From Spongilla lacustris (Eukaryota; Porifera; Demospongiae; Spongillida; Spongillidae), in NCBI GenBank assembly GCA_949361645.1, contig OX442416.1, positions 17,178,993-17,242,992 on the forward strand: a DNA stretch of 64,000 nt, in the 5' to 3' direction. The notes beneath the pieces were generated by a model. The model was given only the letters and a program-made list of their open reading frames with translations, was not told where the DNA came from and did no database searches. Positions 34,971 through 47,048 of the stretch are shown one piece after another. Made by a program: the position numbers and the translations under genes. Numbering within the stretch: the first letter of the stretch is position 1; each line of letters opens with the position of its first letter.

Positions 34971-35997
34971 TTACAACAGTAATAAAACAAATCCGACTCG
35001 GCAGTAGGTTTGTAACTTGGTGGTTCTAGTGCTTTCGCATAACGGCTACCATTATGCTTCAGTCGTGACGAAGATACAGTGCAATAAACCTCTTATCCGA
35101 GCGAATCTTATCTTATCAGATCCGGAAGAAGATGGAGAAACTTTTTTCTAGGTTCGAGTGTGGGAACGAGTGAGCCTTATCTCTGTTGTCAGGGCTTTCT
35201 AAGCTTCGGCAGTTTTACTACGTTGTAGGTACTCGACTGCTGTATCCGAATTACATCGGCAATAGTGGAATCGGGTATTTTGCTAATCGTATTCATGACA
35301 CTTCAAATCCTACATAGGACCTACTAACGTAGGTCCTGACAGTGGCTATTGAAGCTTCAGTTTGAAGTGAAACATCCAGCCAATTTCTTTGAAGACATTC
35401 TGCTAGAGATGATTTGAATTGAAGAAATGTCAGTTTTGGGACTAGCCACCTTGAGTGATGGCTGGTATTGATATACATTAAAGGAATTGAAAATAAAACT
35501 TCTAAGAAGCTTAAAAACCCTTCCCAAGCTACATGTACCATGCTACCAACTATAGAAATGAAAGATACACATTCAAGTTAGTGGACTCCATCCACACTCG
35601 AAGCGTATTTTGTGCGTGACACGTATCAATAAAAGTACGTACACAGCGGTTCACTTGCATGATTCCGGGCTCGCCTCTGCACGTTCTTGCGCACGGATCC
35701 AATTGGATCCGATGTTAGCCGGTTGTACGATGACAGTACACGTGTGCGGACCGATAGAAAACGGCCATGGAAGCGAGGCTCGTTTGGTCGCACGTTTTCA
35801 CACGCTGATAATTCGTCTGCCTACCCCGTACGAGTTGTTCGGATCGTCTAACAACACCGTACGACCGTTTACCTGGCCCCGTTTTGATCGTCTACCTACG
35901 TACGTATATAGTACGACGCCATATATTTTGACACCGCGCCTCGCTCGCAAATAAACCACTTTTAAGTTTCTGTGAATCTCAAATTAGAAAAAGACAC

Positions 35998-36083
<86 letters not shown>

Positions 36084-37179
36084 TTTCTCTTCCGTTTTGT
36101 GCGTCAATTCCCTCTCCAACTATATAGGCCTCTTTCTGTCCGCGCGTCTTCTATTTCTGATAATGCAATACACGATCTGAGATTGTTGCCAATAAGATAA
36201 AACCTTACCTCCTCACTTTTCTCGGATAGGGATGCTGCCTTGTGCAAGCAACTTGCTTGCACCCTTGAATTGCCTTGAATTCCCAGGATCCCTGTGTGCA
36301 TGTACAATAACAAATAAACATATGTACATTACCTCGAATAACGTAACTGTGCTGCATATACGACCTTCGCTGCTACAGCCTTCTGCCTTATAAAGTACCG
36401 AACAGCCACAATTAGCTTCTCCGATGGTAACGGAACTGCCTGACCGAAGAGGGGTAAAAAAAAAACCTTATAGTTCAGGGCCTAGTTCGTTCAAAACACG
36501 CAGCATTAGTCCTTCATGGTGACCTTGCATGGGGACAGAATCGAGATCGCAGTAAGATTGAATAATCCACCGTTACTTACTTAGTTGCTATCGCTTGCAC
36601 GCAGCGCGATCACTGGCCATTGCGGTAATTGAAAGGACGCGCGTACGTTCGTACGTCTACATCATAAAAGGTTAGGTAAATAATCATCCTACCATATGGA
36701 GTTTTGCCAGGCCAGTGAGTCCGAGTGAGTCTAAAGCTGTTCAAGTCACGTTGCTACATACCGGATGCAAAATTGCAGAACTGTTTAAACGCCCAGGGCA
36801 CATTGTGCGGACAATTAGAAAGGAACCGGTAAAGCATGTTATATACATGTGTAGTGGAAGTCAAGTCTATATAATAATACCCTAACCTTGGGTACAATGT
36901 ACGTGTATGTTGATAAACCTATCGCAACTCCGTGTGCCAGCAAGCTAACATGTACGCATCGCACAAGCACACACATGCATGCACAGCAAAAAAAAAAGTC
37001 TAGTTTTATCTAGTGCCATGCAACATTAACAGGGCACTCGTTAATAGAAGTGGCGCAATGAATGGCACTAAGTGTAAATAGTGCACTACACATTCACGTA
37101 ATACTGATAATACTATAGTGACATCCACTATCTTTGCTCACGTGATCAGATGGTCAGAAATGAAAAACATAAACATAAA
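34971..37179. other. no gene assigned
   Basis: Contains a CpG-rich ORF at 35610-35954 without recognisable sequence, a (CA)n repeat, and otherwise ordinary sequence. Confidence 0.4.
36000..36081. repeat. (CA)n microsatellite
   Basis: About 40 uninterrupted CA dinucleotides. Confidence 0.98.
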
Positions 37180-39400
37180 TTTTGTATCGTAAAAGTGCAA
37201 TCATTCGCTTGATCAAATTAGAGTCCTTCCAGGGAAGGAAGAGATGGCACCTCTCATACACAGTACGGGGGAGCACTTATTGGAGAACACTGCGTAGAGA
37301 GAAGTTTGAATGTGTGTACTCCAAGCACACATCAGTCATCCATTACCTTGCCTTCAATACAAGACAATGCTTTCTCATGAGGATGAGAAACAGCGTGTAA
37401 GGCGAGTGTGTAAGAATGTCTCAGTACGTACCTTCTCACAATCATTCACTTGATCAAATTAGAGTCCTTCCAGGGAAGGAAGAGATGGCACCTCTCACAG
37501 GCAGGGCAGATCTCTGCTACGTGGATGGATGGGGAGCACTTATTGGAGAACACTGCGTAGAGAGATGTTTGGATGTGTGTACTCCAAGCACACATTAGTC
37601 ATCCATTACCTTGCCTTCAATACAAGACAATGCTTTCTCATGAGGATGAGAAACAGCGTGTAAGGCGAGTGTGTAAGAATGTCTCAGTACGTACCTTGTT
37701 ACAATCATTCACTTGATCAAATTAGAGTCCTTCCAGGGAAGGAAGAGATGGCACCTCCTCACACGCAGTATGGGGGAGCACTTATTGGAGAACGCTGCGT
37801 AGATACTCCAAGCACATATCAGTCATCCATTACCTTGCCTTCAATGCTTTCTCATGAGGATGAGAAACAGAGTGTAAGGAGAGTGTGTAAAAATGTCTCA
37901 GTACGTACCTTGTTACAATCATTTGCAGTCCTTCCAGGGAAGGAAGAGATGGCACCTCTCACAGGCAGGGCAGATCTCTGCTACGTGGATGGATGGGGAG
38001 CACTTATTGGAGAACACTGCGTAGAGAGATGTTTGGATGTTTGTACTCCAAGCACACATCAGTCATCCATTACCTTGCCTTCAATACAAGACAATGCTTT
38101 CTCATGAGGTTGAGAAACAGAGTGTAAGGAGAGTGTGTAAGAATGTCTCAGTACGTACCTTGTCGCTATCATTCGCTTGTTCAAATTAGAGTCCTTACAG
38201 GGAAGGAAGAGATGGCACCTCTCACACGCAGTACGAAGGAGCACTTATTGGAGAACACTGCGTAGAGAGATGTTTGGATGTGTGTACTCCAAGCACACAT
38301 TAGTCATCCATTACCTTGCCTTCAATACAAGACAATGCTTTCTCATGAGGATGAGAAACAGCGTGTAAGGCGAGTGTGTAAGAATGTCTCAGTACGTACC
38401 TTCTCACAATCATTCACTTGATCAAATTAGAGTCCTTCCAGGGAAGGAAGAGATGGCACCTCTCACACGCAGTATGGGGGAGCACTTATTGGAGAACACT
38501 GCGTAGAGAGATGGTTGGATGTGTGTATACCAAGCACAAATCAGTCATCCATTACCTTGCCTTCAATGCTTTCTCATGAAGATGACAAACAGAGTGTAAG
38601 GAGAGTGTGTAAAAATGTCTCAGTACGTACCTTGTTACAATCATTTGCAGTCCTTCCAGGGAAGGAAGAGATGGCACCTCTCACAGGCAGGGCAGATCTC
38701 TGCTACGTGGATGGATGGGGAGCACTTATTGGAGAACACTGCGTAGATGGCACCTCTCACACGCAGTACGGGGAAGCACTTATTGGAGAACACTGCGTAG
38801 ATGGCACCTCTCACACGCAGTACGGGGAAGCACTTATTGGAGAACACTGTGTAGAGAGATGTTTGGATGTGTGTACTCCAAGCACACATCAGTCATCCAT
38901 TAACTTGCCTTCAATACAAGACAATGCTTTCTTATGAGGATGAGAAACAGCGTGTAAGGAGAGTGTGTAAGAATGTCTCAGTACGTACCTTGTCGCTATC
39001 ATTTGCCTGATCAAATTAGAGTCCTTCCAGGGAAGGAAGAGATGGCACCTCTCACACACAGTACGGGAGAGCACTTATTGGAGAACACTGCATAGAGAGA
39101 TGTTTGGATGTGTGTACTCCAAGCACATATCAGTCATCCATTACCTTGACTTCAATGCTTTCTCATGAGGATAAGAAACAGAGTTGTAAGGAGAGTGCAT
39201 AAAAATGTCTCAGTACGTACCTTGTTACAATCATTTGCAGTCCTTCCAGGGAAGGAAGAGATGGCACCTCTCACAGGCAGGGCTACGTGGATGGATGGTG
39301 AGCACTTATTGGAGAACACTGCGTAGAGAGAAGTTTGGATGTTTGTACTCCAAGCACACATCAGCCAAACATTACCTTGCCTTCAATCATGTTTTCTGTC
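37180..39400. repeat. nine-copy tandem array, about 240-bp unit
   Basis: Each unit starts near AATCATTCGCTTGATCAAAT (37199, 37440, 37705, 37918, 38167, 38409, 38640, 38999 and 39230 approximately) and carries AGTCCTTCCAGGGAAGGAAG, AGCACTTATTGGAGAACACT, CTCCAAGCACACATCAGTCA and TCTCAGTACGTACCTTG. Two types occur: A (CTCACACGCAGTACGGGGG) and B (CTCACAGGCAGGGCAG plus TGCTACGTGGATGGATGG). The order is A, B, A, B, A, A, B, A, B. The seventh copy has an extra internal 54-66 bp piece repeated twice (about 38710-38845). Short ORFs exist in both directions, but no frame runs through the array. Confidence 0.93.
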
Positions 39401-41080
39401 TCAAATCCTACACGCAGACACTCAAACGATGACGCGCAGTAAAGATGTGCTGACGGAATCAGATGTCTTGGAATAACCTGACCAGGCTGTGACAAAAAAA
39501 AAGACGCTGGCACCTCCTAGAGGCTTTCTGCAAAAACTGGTGGCTGGTACGGGCCCGTGCTGATGTACTAGTAATCCGTCTTACATCGGCGTGAGAGTAC
39601 AGATCTGTCACGCCCACTGCCGATCTTACGGTGAGCCTCGGCCCGACTTTGGTGCTAAAGCCTATGGGACTGACTACGTCAGTACTATAACTTTTCAATT
39701 TATCTCACGTCCGATGTGCTGTCTACATGTAACAGAAGTGATTGAGTACGATATATGTACATATACGAGGCCATACCATTGTTGGTAATATCAACTCCTT
39801 CAACTTCAGGACTAGTGATCGCACAGCCATGGTTAGCAAGCTGGTGCTTGAAGTAGGTGGATTTGCACACAAACTCTACACAGTGATCACAATATTAAAA
39901 GTCTTTAATCTGCCGCTAATTATTATGACTCAAGAAAAATAATTTCATTGCGTGTATTTAGTGTCTTTACAGACGGTTTGATCGTACGGCCCACGCTCCA
40001 AATATCTACCGTACGGTCCAAGGAAACAATGACTGCCTACCCACGTTTCGCTGTTTGCACGTCGGGTGTATTGACGGTGGGAATTAATCGTCACACGTAT
40101 TTGGACGGCTGAACCGCTGTGGTAGCTATGGGCATACAGATAGGACTAACCAACAACAAAACACGACGAACTGATCAATAGGCACAAATCGCACAACTAG
40201 ATATGTATACCGAATATATATACTATTATTATATTATACAGGGTCTTTACGAAAGGATGCAACCTTTTTACATCACTATAACTTAGGATTGAAATTAATT
40301 AACTGCTTGATTTTTTTAGCCTATGTTGCAGAACTTAGGCAAATACTAATAATCCAATTAGATTGTAAGTGGTGAAGTAATTGTATCAAAGCCCTTAAGA
40401 ATCAAAATATTCAAAGCCCTCTATTATCAACATTATTCAAGATTATGATTAGAGATAATTGATTTTAATAACTACTAATAAGTAACACAGGATCTTAGTA
40501 TGCAGTGGAACAGCACTGATTTTAAGTTACTGAGTTCAATAGTGAGTTATTAACATTTAAAACCGTAATTTGCTTTAAAGTTATTAAAATTGAAGCTGTT
40601 ATGGGGTAACTAATCTTAATAACTATCACTAATTAATCCATGATTAAATGAAGTATAAAACACAATTTCATTGTGTATTTGATCATGTAATGGTGAGTTA
40701 CTATAACTCAAAGTTAATTCCAATTGTAGTGGCCCTTTGGCATTTTCAAGTTTGATTAGTTGTTTTGAATATTAAAATGCCAATTAAATTTCATATTTTT
40801 TCAAACTTTTTTCACAGCTATTCTTTGCATTATAAATCTTGTAATTATTTAAAAGTTGTTCTACATTTCTGTGTTAAATTAATTAATTGCCAGGTATTTG
40901 ATTTTATCTTTTGAACTGTAAAAGATAATTGAATTTTAACAATGCATTTGGTATTTGCCTAACCATGGTTATTGTGTATTCATAAATTGATTTAGATTGA
41001 TAATCCTATTTAAAAATTATGTTCGATCAAAAGCGTTGCATTCTTTCACATGTATACATGTACACTACTATTTTGCGCAC
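39401..41080. other. no gene seen
   Basis: 39.4-40.2 kb is mixed; a CRE-like TGACTACGTCA lies near 39671. 40.2-41.0 kb is strongly AT-rich and featureless. Confidence 0.5.
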
Positions 41081-41084
41081 ACAC

Positions 41085-41700
41085 TCCCCTCTACATACAT
41101 ACTCCCCTCATACACACTCCCCTCTACATACACACTCCCCCTCTACATACACCCCCTCTACATACACCCCCTCTACATACACCCTCTCTACATACACACT
41201 CCCCTCTACATACACACTCCCCCTCCACATACACACTCCTCTCTACATACACACTCCCCTCTACATACACACTCCTCCTCCACATACACACTCCCCCTCC
41301 ACATACACACTCCCCCTCTACCCTTGATCTACATAGACACTCCCCTCTATATACAGTACACACTATCCTCATACACACTCCCCTCATACACACTCCCCTC
41401 TACATACACACTATCCTCATATACACTCCCCTCATACACACTCTACATACACACATCCCTCTACATACACACTCCCCTCTACATACACACTCCCCCTCCA
41501 CACACACACTCCCCTCTACATACACACTCCCCCTCACACAGCATACACACTCACCTCTACATATACACTTCCACACTCCCCTCCTGTATTATCAATTCAT
41601 TCACCTGTTTTCTTATATGTACACTATTTGCCTCTGCACACTCCCCTCTACACATTTCCCCTTTCCCACACAATCTCCACCTGTACACTCTCTACTCTAC
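41085..41700. repeat. 18-bp minisatellite ACACTCCCCTCTACATAC
   Basis: About 25 imperfect copies of ACACTCCCCTCTACATAC, with ACACTCCCCTCATAC variants. It produces spurious S/T/P/H-rich ORFs in all three plus frames. Confidence 0.95.
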
Positions 41701-41938
41701 CCTCTATGCACTGCATGTGGAGTTGGTAGCCCCATCATTATCAGGGGAACAGTGCACTAAGGAAGCCACACATGCCCCACCACTACCTACAAGTTATCAG
41801 ATCCCCCCACATTGCCAGCAGGGGAGCCACCAGCCCTGGGTCTAATATCTGTGCAGATGCTAGCTCCTTTAGTGCAAGTTGAGCCAGCAGCCAGCCCCCA
41901 CAAAAATAGGGGGCCAATGGTCCTAGTCCCGGTGTCAG

Positions 41939-41989
41939 AGGCATAAATGACTCCCCCAGTCATTTATGCCTAACTAGGCATATATGCCT
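41939..41989. repeat. adjacent perfect hairpin and palindrome
   Basis: AGGCATAAATGACT, a 5-base C loop, then its exact inverse (41939-41971). This is followed by the perfect 14-bp palindrome AGGCATATATGCCT (41976-41989) and another AGGCATATATGACT. Confidence 0.9.
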
Positions 41990-42309
41990 CCTAGGCATAT
42001 ATGACTCCCCACGCATAAGCCACACGTACCTGTTGAAGTGAGAAAGCTCACTCGCATGGATATCAGTGTTGTCGACGATTACTGTGCAAGAATCAATATC
42101 CTATAAGGGCATTTCGAAGGGAGATAAGGCCAATCTAAGGCGCAAATGCAAAACTTTAAGTTCAAATGTGGAGTGTTCTATTTCAAAAGAGTAAAGAAAG
42201 GAGAAGGTGAGGAGATTGGGTGGAAGATTTGTTTTAGAACCGAAAACGAAAAAGACGCATTCTCGAGTCATGTCATGCTGAGATTGAAAAGTATTATTTA
42301 TTCAGTACG

Positions 42310-42850
42310 ATAATTGTATACCTGTATGTGTATACGTGTAGGAAGCAACTTAGGCAGAGATAAAACCATTAAAAATAAAAATAAAAAGATAGTCGTTTCT
42401 TCTGGAAAAACAAATAACGATGTTAGAATATTTGTACAACACTGCGACAAGGGCCAGAGAACTAATGCTAAGACTGCAGCAAGTATAGCACTCTTCTTGT
42501 TTGAAACTTTTTGCAGGCATGTGAACGATTTGGAAAAATATCGCATGGAAGATTGCATGCATCATGTATTAGGTTTGGGTGCTATGAAGTTATTATTTCG
42601 GACCAAGGCAGAGAATCTGTTCATAAAGTCAAAGAGGAGCTCTTTCATCTAACTCAGTCACACCCATCATAACATTTCTTCAGCGTACCACCCTCTGACA
42701 AATGGCTTAACTGAAGCAAGTCTTATTAAAGTTGTGAACAGCAGCCAAGACGACTGGGATGAATATTTCTCAGCTGTCCTATTTGCTTATCAAACCGGCC
42801 ACAAAGCTTACTCCTGTGAAATCGTATCCTTTGGCCTCACTTGTGAAGCC
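42310..42850 (+). pseudogene. Ty3-type integrase fragment, decayed
   Basis: Plus-strand pieces in shifting frames resemble a Ty3/gypsy integrase core: NDVRIFVQHCDKGQRTNAKT, a GLGAMKLLFRTKAEN region where the second catalytic segment is expected, and after a stop AYHPLTNGLTEASLIKVVNS, holding the NGL-x-E of the third catalytic residue, then FAYQTGH. Frame changes and stops show that it is dead. Its sequence is not close to the intact element at 57.7-62.1 kb. Confidence 0.6.
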
Positions 42851-42862
42851 CTAACTATGTAG

Positions 42863-43045
42863 CATCACTACCCCATCACTACCCCATCACTACCCCATCA
42901 CTACCTCATCACTACCTCATCACTACCCCATCACTACCCCATCACTACCCCATTACCACGACCATTTACCAACGATCCTTTGGCTTTACCTTCGAAGTGT
43001 ATGCACTACCATCACTACCCCATCACCACCCCATCACTACCCTTC
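42863..43045. repeat. 12-bp repeat CATCACTACCCC
   Basis: About eight copies at 42863-42955, then a few more at 43008-43045. A CTTCGAAG(C/T)CCTAACTA-like phrase recurs between the clusters. Confidence 0.9.
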
Positions 43046-43282
43046 CACGACCATCATATTACTTTTTACCAACGATCATTTGCCCTTACCTTCGAAGCCC
43101 TAACTACGTAGCATCACTACCCCATCACCATCCTCATGGTTGTGCATTAATTGTTAATCTGCATAAGTAGCAGACAGACTGTGATATTATTTGTCTTTGC
43201 AAGTCCATAACCCATGGAGGTGTCAATGGGACCTGTCAATGGGACCTGTCACGCAAAAATTGTACCGGGCAAAAATTGTACC

Positions 43283-43352
43283 GGCCGGTACACTTTTCGC
43301 AACCAAAATTGTACCGCCCGGTACAATTTTAGTTGCGAAAAGTGTACCGGCC
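43283..43352. repeat. 70-bp near-perfect hairpin GGCCGGTACAC
   Basis: GGCCGGTACACTTTTCGCAA pairs with its inverse at the right end, and AAAATTGTACCG pairs with CGGTACAATTTT in the centre. Arms are about 34 bp with a loop of about 2 bases. Confidence 0.85.
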
Positions 43353-45015
43353 TTGCCAACAGTGTACCGGGTAGGGAGAAAGTACCGTTAGCTTTAAGAA
43401 GTAAGTTGTCGGTTAGACCTGGCGAAGGGATATTTGTTGTCCTGGCTGAATTGCGTATATCTATACAGGCGCGTAGTAGGACAAACTGGGGAGGGGGGGG
43501 GGGGGGGGGGGGGGGGACGGACTAAATGGTGTAAGCTCCCACACCGGAGTCTGGGGCGGAGCCCAAATATCCCAGGATAATGATAACTATTTTTGTCCTC
43601 ACGTATGTACTACATACATGTACATGTATGTATAGGCTCTGGACGGTACTGTACCATGCAATGTGCTTTGTGTACAGTACTACAACCCTTGTACATAAAA
43701 TTAAAAGGGTACCCAAAAAAAACTAGAGGAGGGGGCCCTTGCCTACGGGCCTGCTATTGGTGCTAAGCTTTTTTACTGATATAAGGTTTTCATGGAACTT
43801 GTCTAGAATCTGCGCCATCCGCCTTTTCTCGATCGGTTTCTAAAGGTAAGCCACTTCATGGTGTCGTCTGGATTCATTTCCTCGTCTATTAACAGCATCT
43901 GGGAATGTGGGGAAAGAATTTGGGTTTCTGGGTATGGGCATGGTTGGGTTACACCAATGATGTGGTGCAGTTTGTGTAGCTTTCATTTTGTGGCCGGTGA
44001 TTTCCGTCCATTTACTTATTCTTTTATAGTTTTTGTTTGGAATAAGTATAGTTTCTGAAGGGTCCATGTATATTTCTGGTATGCTGGTAGACCGCATCTG
44101 GGTTGTTTGGCACGCTTTGTTTCTGGCCGTTTCTTTACTGATTTACATGGACGCAGACATGCTTATATCAGTTAAAAAGCTTAGCACCAATAGCAGGCCC
44201 GTAGGCAAGGGCCGCCTACCCCAGTTTTTTGGGTACCCTTTTTAATTTTATGTACACGGGTTGTAGTACTGACTCGCTCTGTACACGAAGCACATTGGTA
44301 CAGTACCGTCCAGAGCCTATACATACATGTACATGTATGTAGTACATATGTGAGGATAAAAATAATAATCATTATCCTGGGGTATTGCATGGGGCTCCGC
44401 CCCAGACTCCGGTGGGGGAGCTTACAACGCTCCCCCCATACCCCCTAGCTATCGTAAGAGGGGATCCGCCCCCTTTGTACCCTCCCATCCATTTAGTCCC
44501 TGTGGAGGACTGGGAACCTGGTGTGGAAGTTAAGAATATTCATGTGGTCGGCCAGGGGCCTGGCGCTATTCATAATTAAGCCGCCTGGTGAGGATGCCGC
44601 AGCGGGGGGCCTCTATTGTGCGATCTGCGAGTACATTGTTGTTTTGTTCTTTTGTGTAGTGTTGGTATAAGATAGAGTTTTTGCCTGTACAAGGGAGCTT
44701 GATCTTGGTTTAAGTGTGCATATTATATAGTTTGCTGCTATCTTCCGGATTCTCGTGCGCAAGCTGTACCTTAGGACGTCGGCGAACCTTCACAGTCCCC
44801 CCCCCCAGTTTTCAAACCTTAATTGAATTGTCCTGCTACGCGCCTGTATAGATATACGCAATTCAGCCAGGACATCAAATATTTCTTCGCCAGGTCTAAC
44901 CGACAACTTACTTCTTAAAGCTAACGGTACTTTCTCCCTACCCGGTACACTTTTGGCAAGGCCGGTACACTTTTCGCAACTAAAATTGTACCGGGCGGTA
45001 CAATTTTGCATATGG
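43283..45015. mobile_element. nested inverted-repeat (foldback-like) element
   Basis: The left arm at 43283-43785 reappears inverted in 44161-45015. Outer parts (43283-43490 with 44800-45015) share GGTACACTTTTCGCAAC and GGTACTTTCTCCCTACCCGG. Inner parts (43519-43785 with 44161-44480) share CTCTGGACGGTACTGTACCA-like sequence and GTACATGTATGTA. The right arm has about 300 extra bases (44492-44790). The middle (43786-44160) is unique. CAGGCCCGTAGGC, an end motif also seen at 57311 and 62566, lies inside both arms (inverse at 43744; 44202). There is no transposase; minor ORFs are shadows. Confidence 0.8.
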
Positions 45016-46495
45016 AGAAATTGCCCATACATAGGCGGACATTTAGCACTTTTTTTTCAAATTGATTTTTAAACACATGTACTAAGTACGATAAATCGGT
45101 CTAATTGTGAATCTGTAATTTATAGATTTATATCATGAGCCATTCTTGTACAAAAATCAAGACAAAAAATTAATTTCTACCGCACTAATTTATTCGTAAA
45201 GTAGACATGTTACGTAACATTTATTAACAATTATGTCATTTATCAATAAGGTTTTTAATTAATGGCCTAGCTCACGAGACGCATACAAGCCGATGACGTA
45301 TTACTGATACTAAGTAAGTAAAAGTAATTGTATATAGCTCCCGTAAACACAGATTGAACACGCACCGCAGATGACCGAAAGGGATGATGTTGGCTTCGTC
45401 CAAAGTGGCCGGTCCGCAATTACTAGTAGTTCACGACGGGAGACCGAGTCCCAACTCCCAACATGTCATCATATATGCTCCGCCATGCATATTTACCCAT
45501 CCTTTCAATATTGGCCGGGTGCAGCGTCCGTTGTGCACGTCACGCCACCAGCACTTTTTACGCCACCTTTCTATGCGGCAATTCATTATTGCCATGAAGC
45601 CTCGATCGCGATAATCGCGCGGGCAACATATCGTAAAAGCAGAGATAATATAAAGCGATACTTCCTATGATATGTGCTATGACATTTATAGTTTCTCTTA
45701 GCCCCTTCTGTAGTCAATCATCGACTCAATGTGATATGGGAGATGTAAACGATGGGCGGACCGGCAGCGTGGGCGTTTCTCTAGAGCCGAACACATTGGC
45801 AAGCTAGAACCCGTACTTCACGTTTATTTCATGTCAAGATATCGAACTTCTTATAGGTTAATACATTTACCGTAGTGATCAGGTCGACGGGTCATGCTGC
45901 CCTTCCTCATCACTGAGTTACTAGTACGTTTACAAATTGACAATAACCACAAAGACCCTGCTGCACTTCTTCCTCATCGGATGGCTATCACAGTTACAAG
46001 CAAGTCTAGTGTCATATTATGAGCACCAAACAAAACAAAAAAAGATAAGTGCCTAAGTAGCATCATATAGATACTTGATGGTAGCACATCTCCTTGGAAA
46101 CAGTTGCAAACAGACATTTAAACAAATTCGCAGCTCCTGATATTGAAACCTAGAGGAAAAAAGTGATGGTTATGCATCAGAACAAATGCCCCTACCATAA
46201 AACCAAAGCCCTCAGCATCATGCACAAAGCACACTCCATCCCCTCCCAATGCAAAGCTCAACCAAGGCATCAGGACTAGTGCTTGCCCAACAGGCCCCTG
46301 TCATTCATTACCCCCCCCCACACACACACACACACACATTCTGCACACAGTGTGTGGTTTGTATGACTTATACATGTAACTTCTCTGTATGGTTTCTACT
46401 AGAAAGGAGTACAGTGTAGGTGTACGGAGGTGAAGAGGAAAGACACATGAACACTTAACCTTCAGTACTCACGATAAGTCTAAGTAGAGACCATG
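45016..46495. other. no gene seen
   Basis: AT-rich at first, then a CpG-richer patch at 45360-45660 with overlapping ORFs that I do not recognise, and a C8/(CA)n run at 46311-46338. Confidence 0.5.
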
Positions 46496-46723
46496 CAGCC
46501 CTGGATCAAGCATAGCCTTGGGGGTGGGGGGGCCAGCTTCCCCCCCCTCCCCCATGGCATATGAAATGCCACCCCTCTGGCAGCAATTGCCCCCCCCCCC
46601 CCCCCCAGCCACACACGCTTCCGTTGATGATTACATATACCTGCGAGTAGATTACATGTTGTGTCCAGTGGCGAGGTGGCTTGTCTGTCACTGGGGGGGC
46701 AAATACACTGATTGCCGCCCCCC

Positions 46724-46754
<31 letters not shown>

Positions 46755-46760
46755 ATATAC
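46496..46760. repeat. G/C homopolymer cluster with hAT-like ends
   Basis: Several G or C runs of 8-20 bases lie among CAAGCATAGCCTTGGGGG, CCAGCTTCCCCCC and CAGTGGCGAGGTGGC (from 46666). CAGTGGCG is a common hAT terminus, and here it faces the transposase ORF that starts about 380 bp further on. Confidence 0.45.
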
Positions 46761-47048
46761 ATACACTTGCTGCCTTCTTATCTCGTTAAGCACTAATATA
46801 AAGTTGGACACTGCATGTCACACCGCTCTACGCGTAGTGGAGATAAAACCATCTGCAGCTGCATGCGTAGTTCACGCGGACTAAATATGAACAACCAAAC
46901 TCACGGGCACGATCAGGATCAGTCACTTAGGACTCAGGTTGCGTATATGTATATAGTTTACTGCCGGTGTAAATATGTACGAGCATGCGTGTATAAAGTT
47001 ACGTACATATATAGACATTAATATATCTGTAATTAAAACCTTATACAC

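Noticed and set aside
35610..35954. 114-codon CpG-rich ORF before the (CA)n repeat
   Set aside because: No ATG at its start, no splice context and no recognisable sequence; it may only reflect a CpG-rich patch.
37180..39400. CRISPR-like array of regularly spaced units
   Set aside because: Units are about 240 bp, nearly identical throughout and without unique spacers; the genome is animal.
40997..41845. 282-codon ORF rich in HTP/SLHTHS
   Set aside because: Three plus frames are open over the same 18-bp minisatellite, so it is a repeat effect.
45371..45670. Overlapping ORFs in a CpG-richer patch
   Set aside because: Two frames are open at once and neither looks like protein; more likely a regulatory or chance segment.
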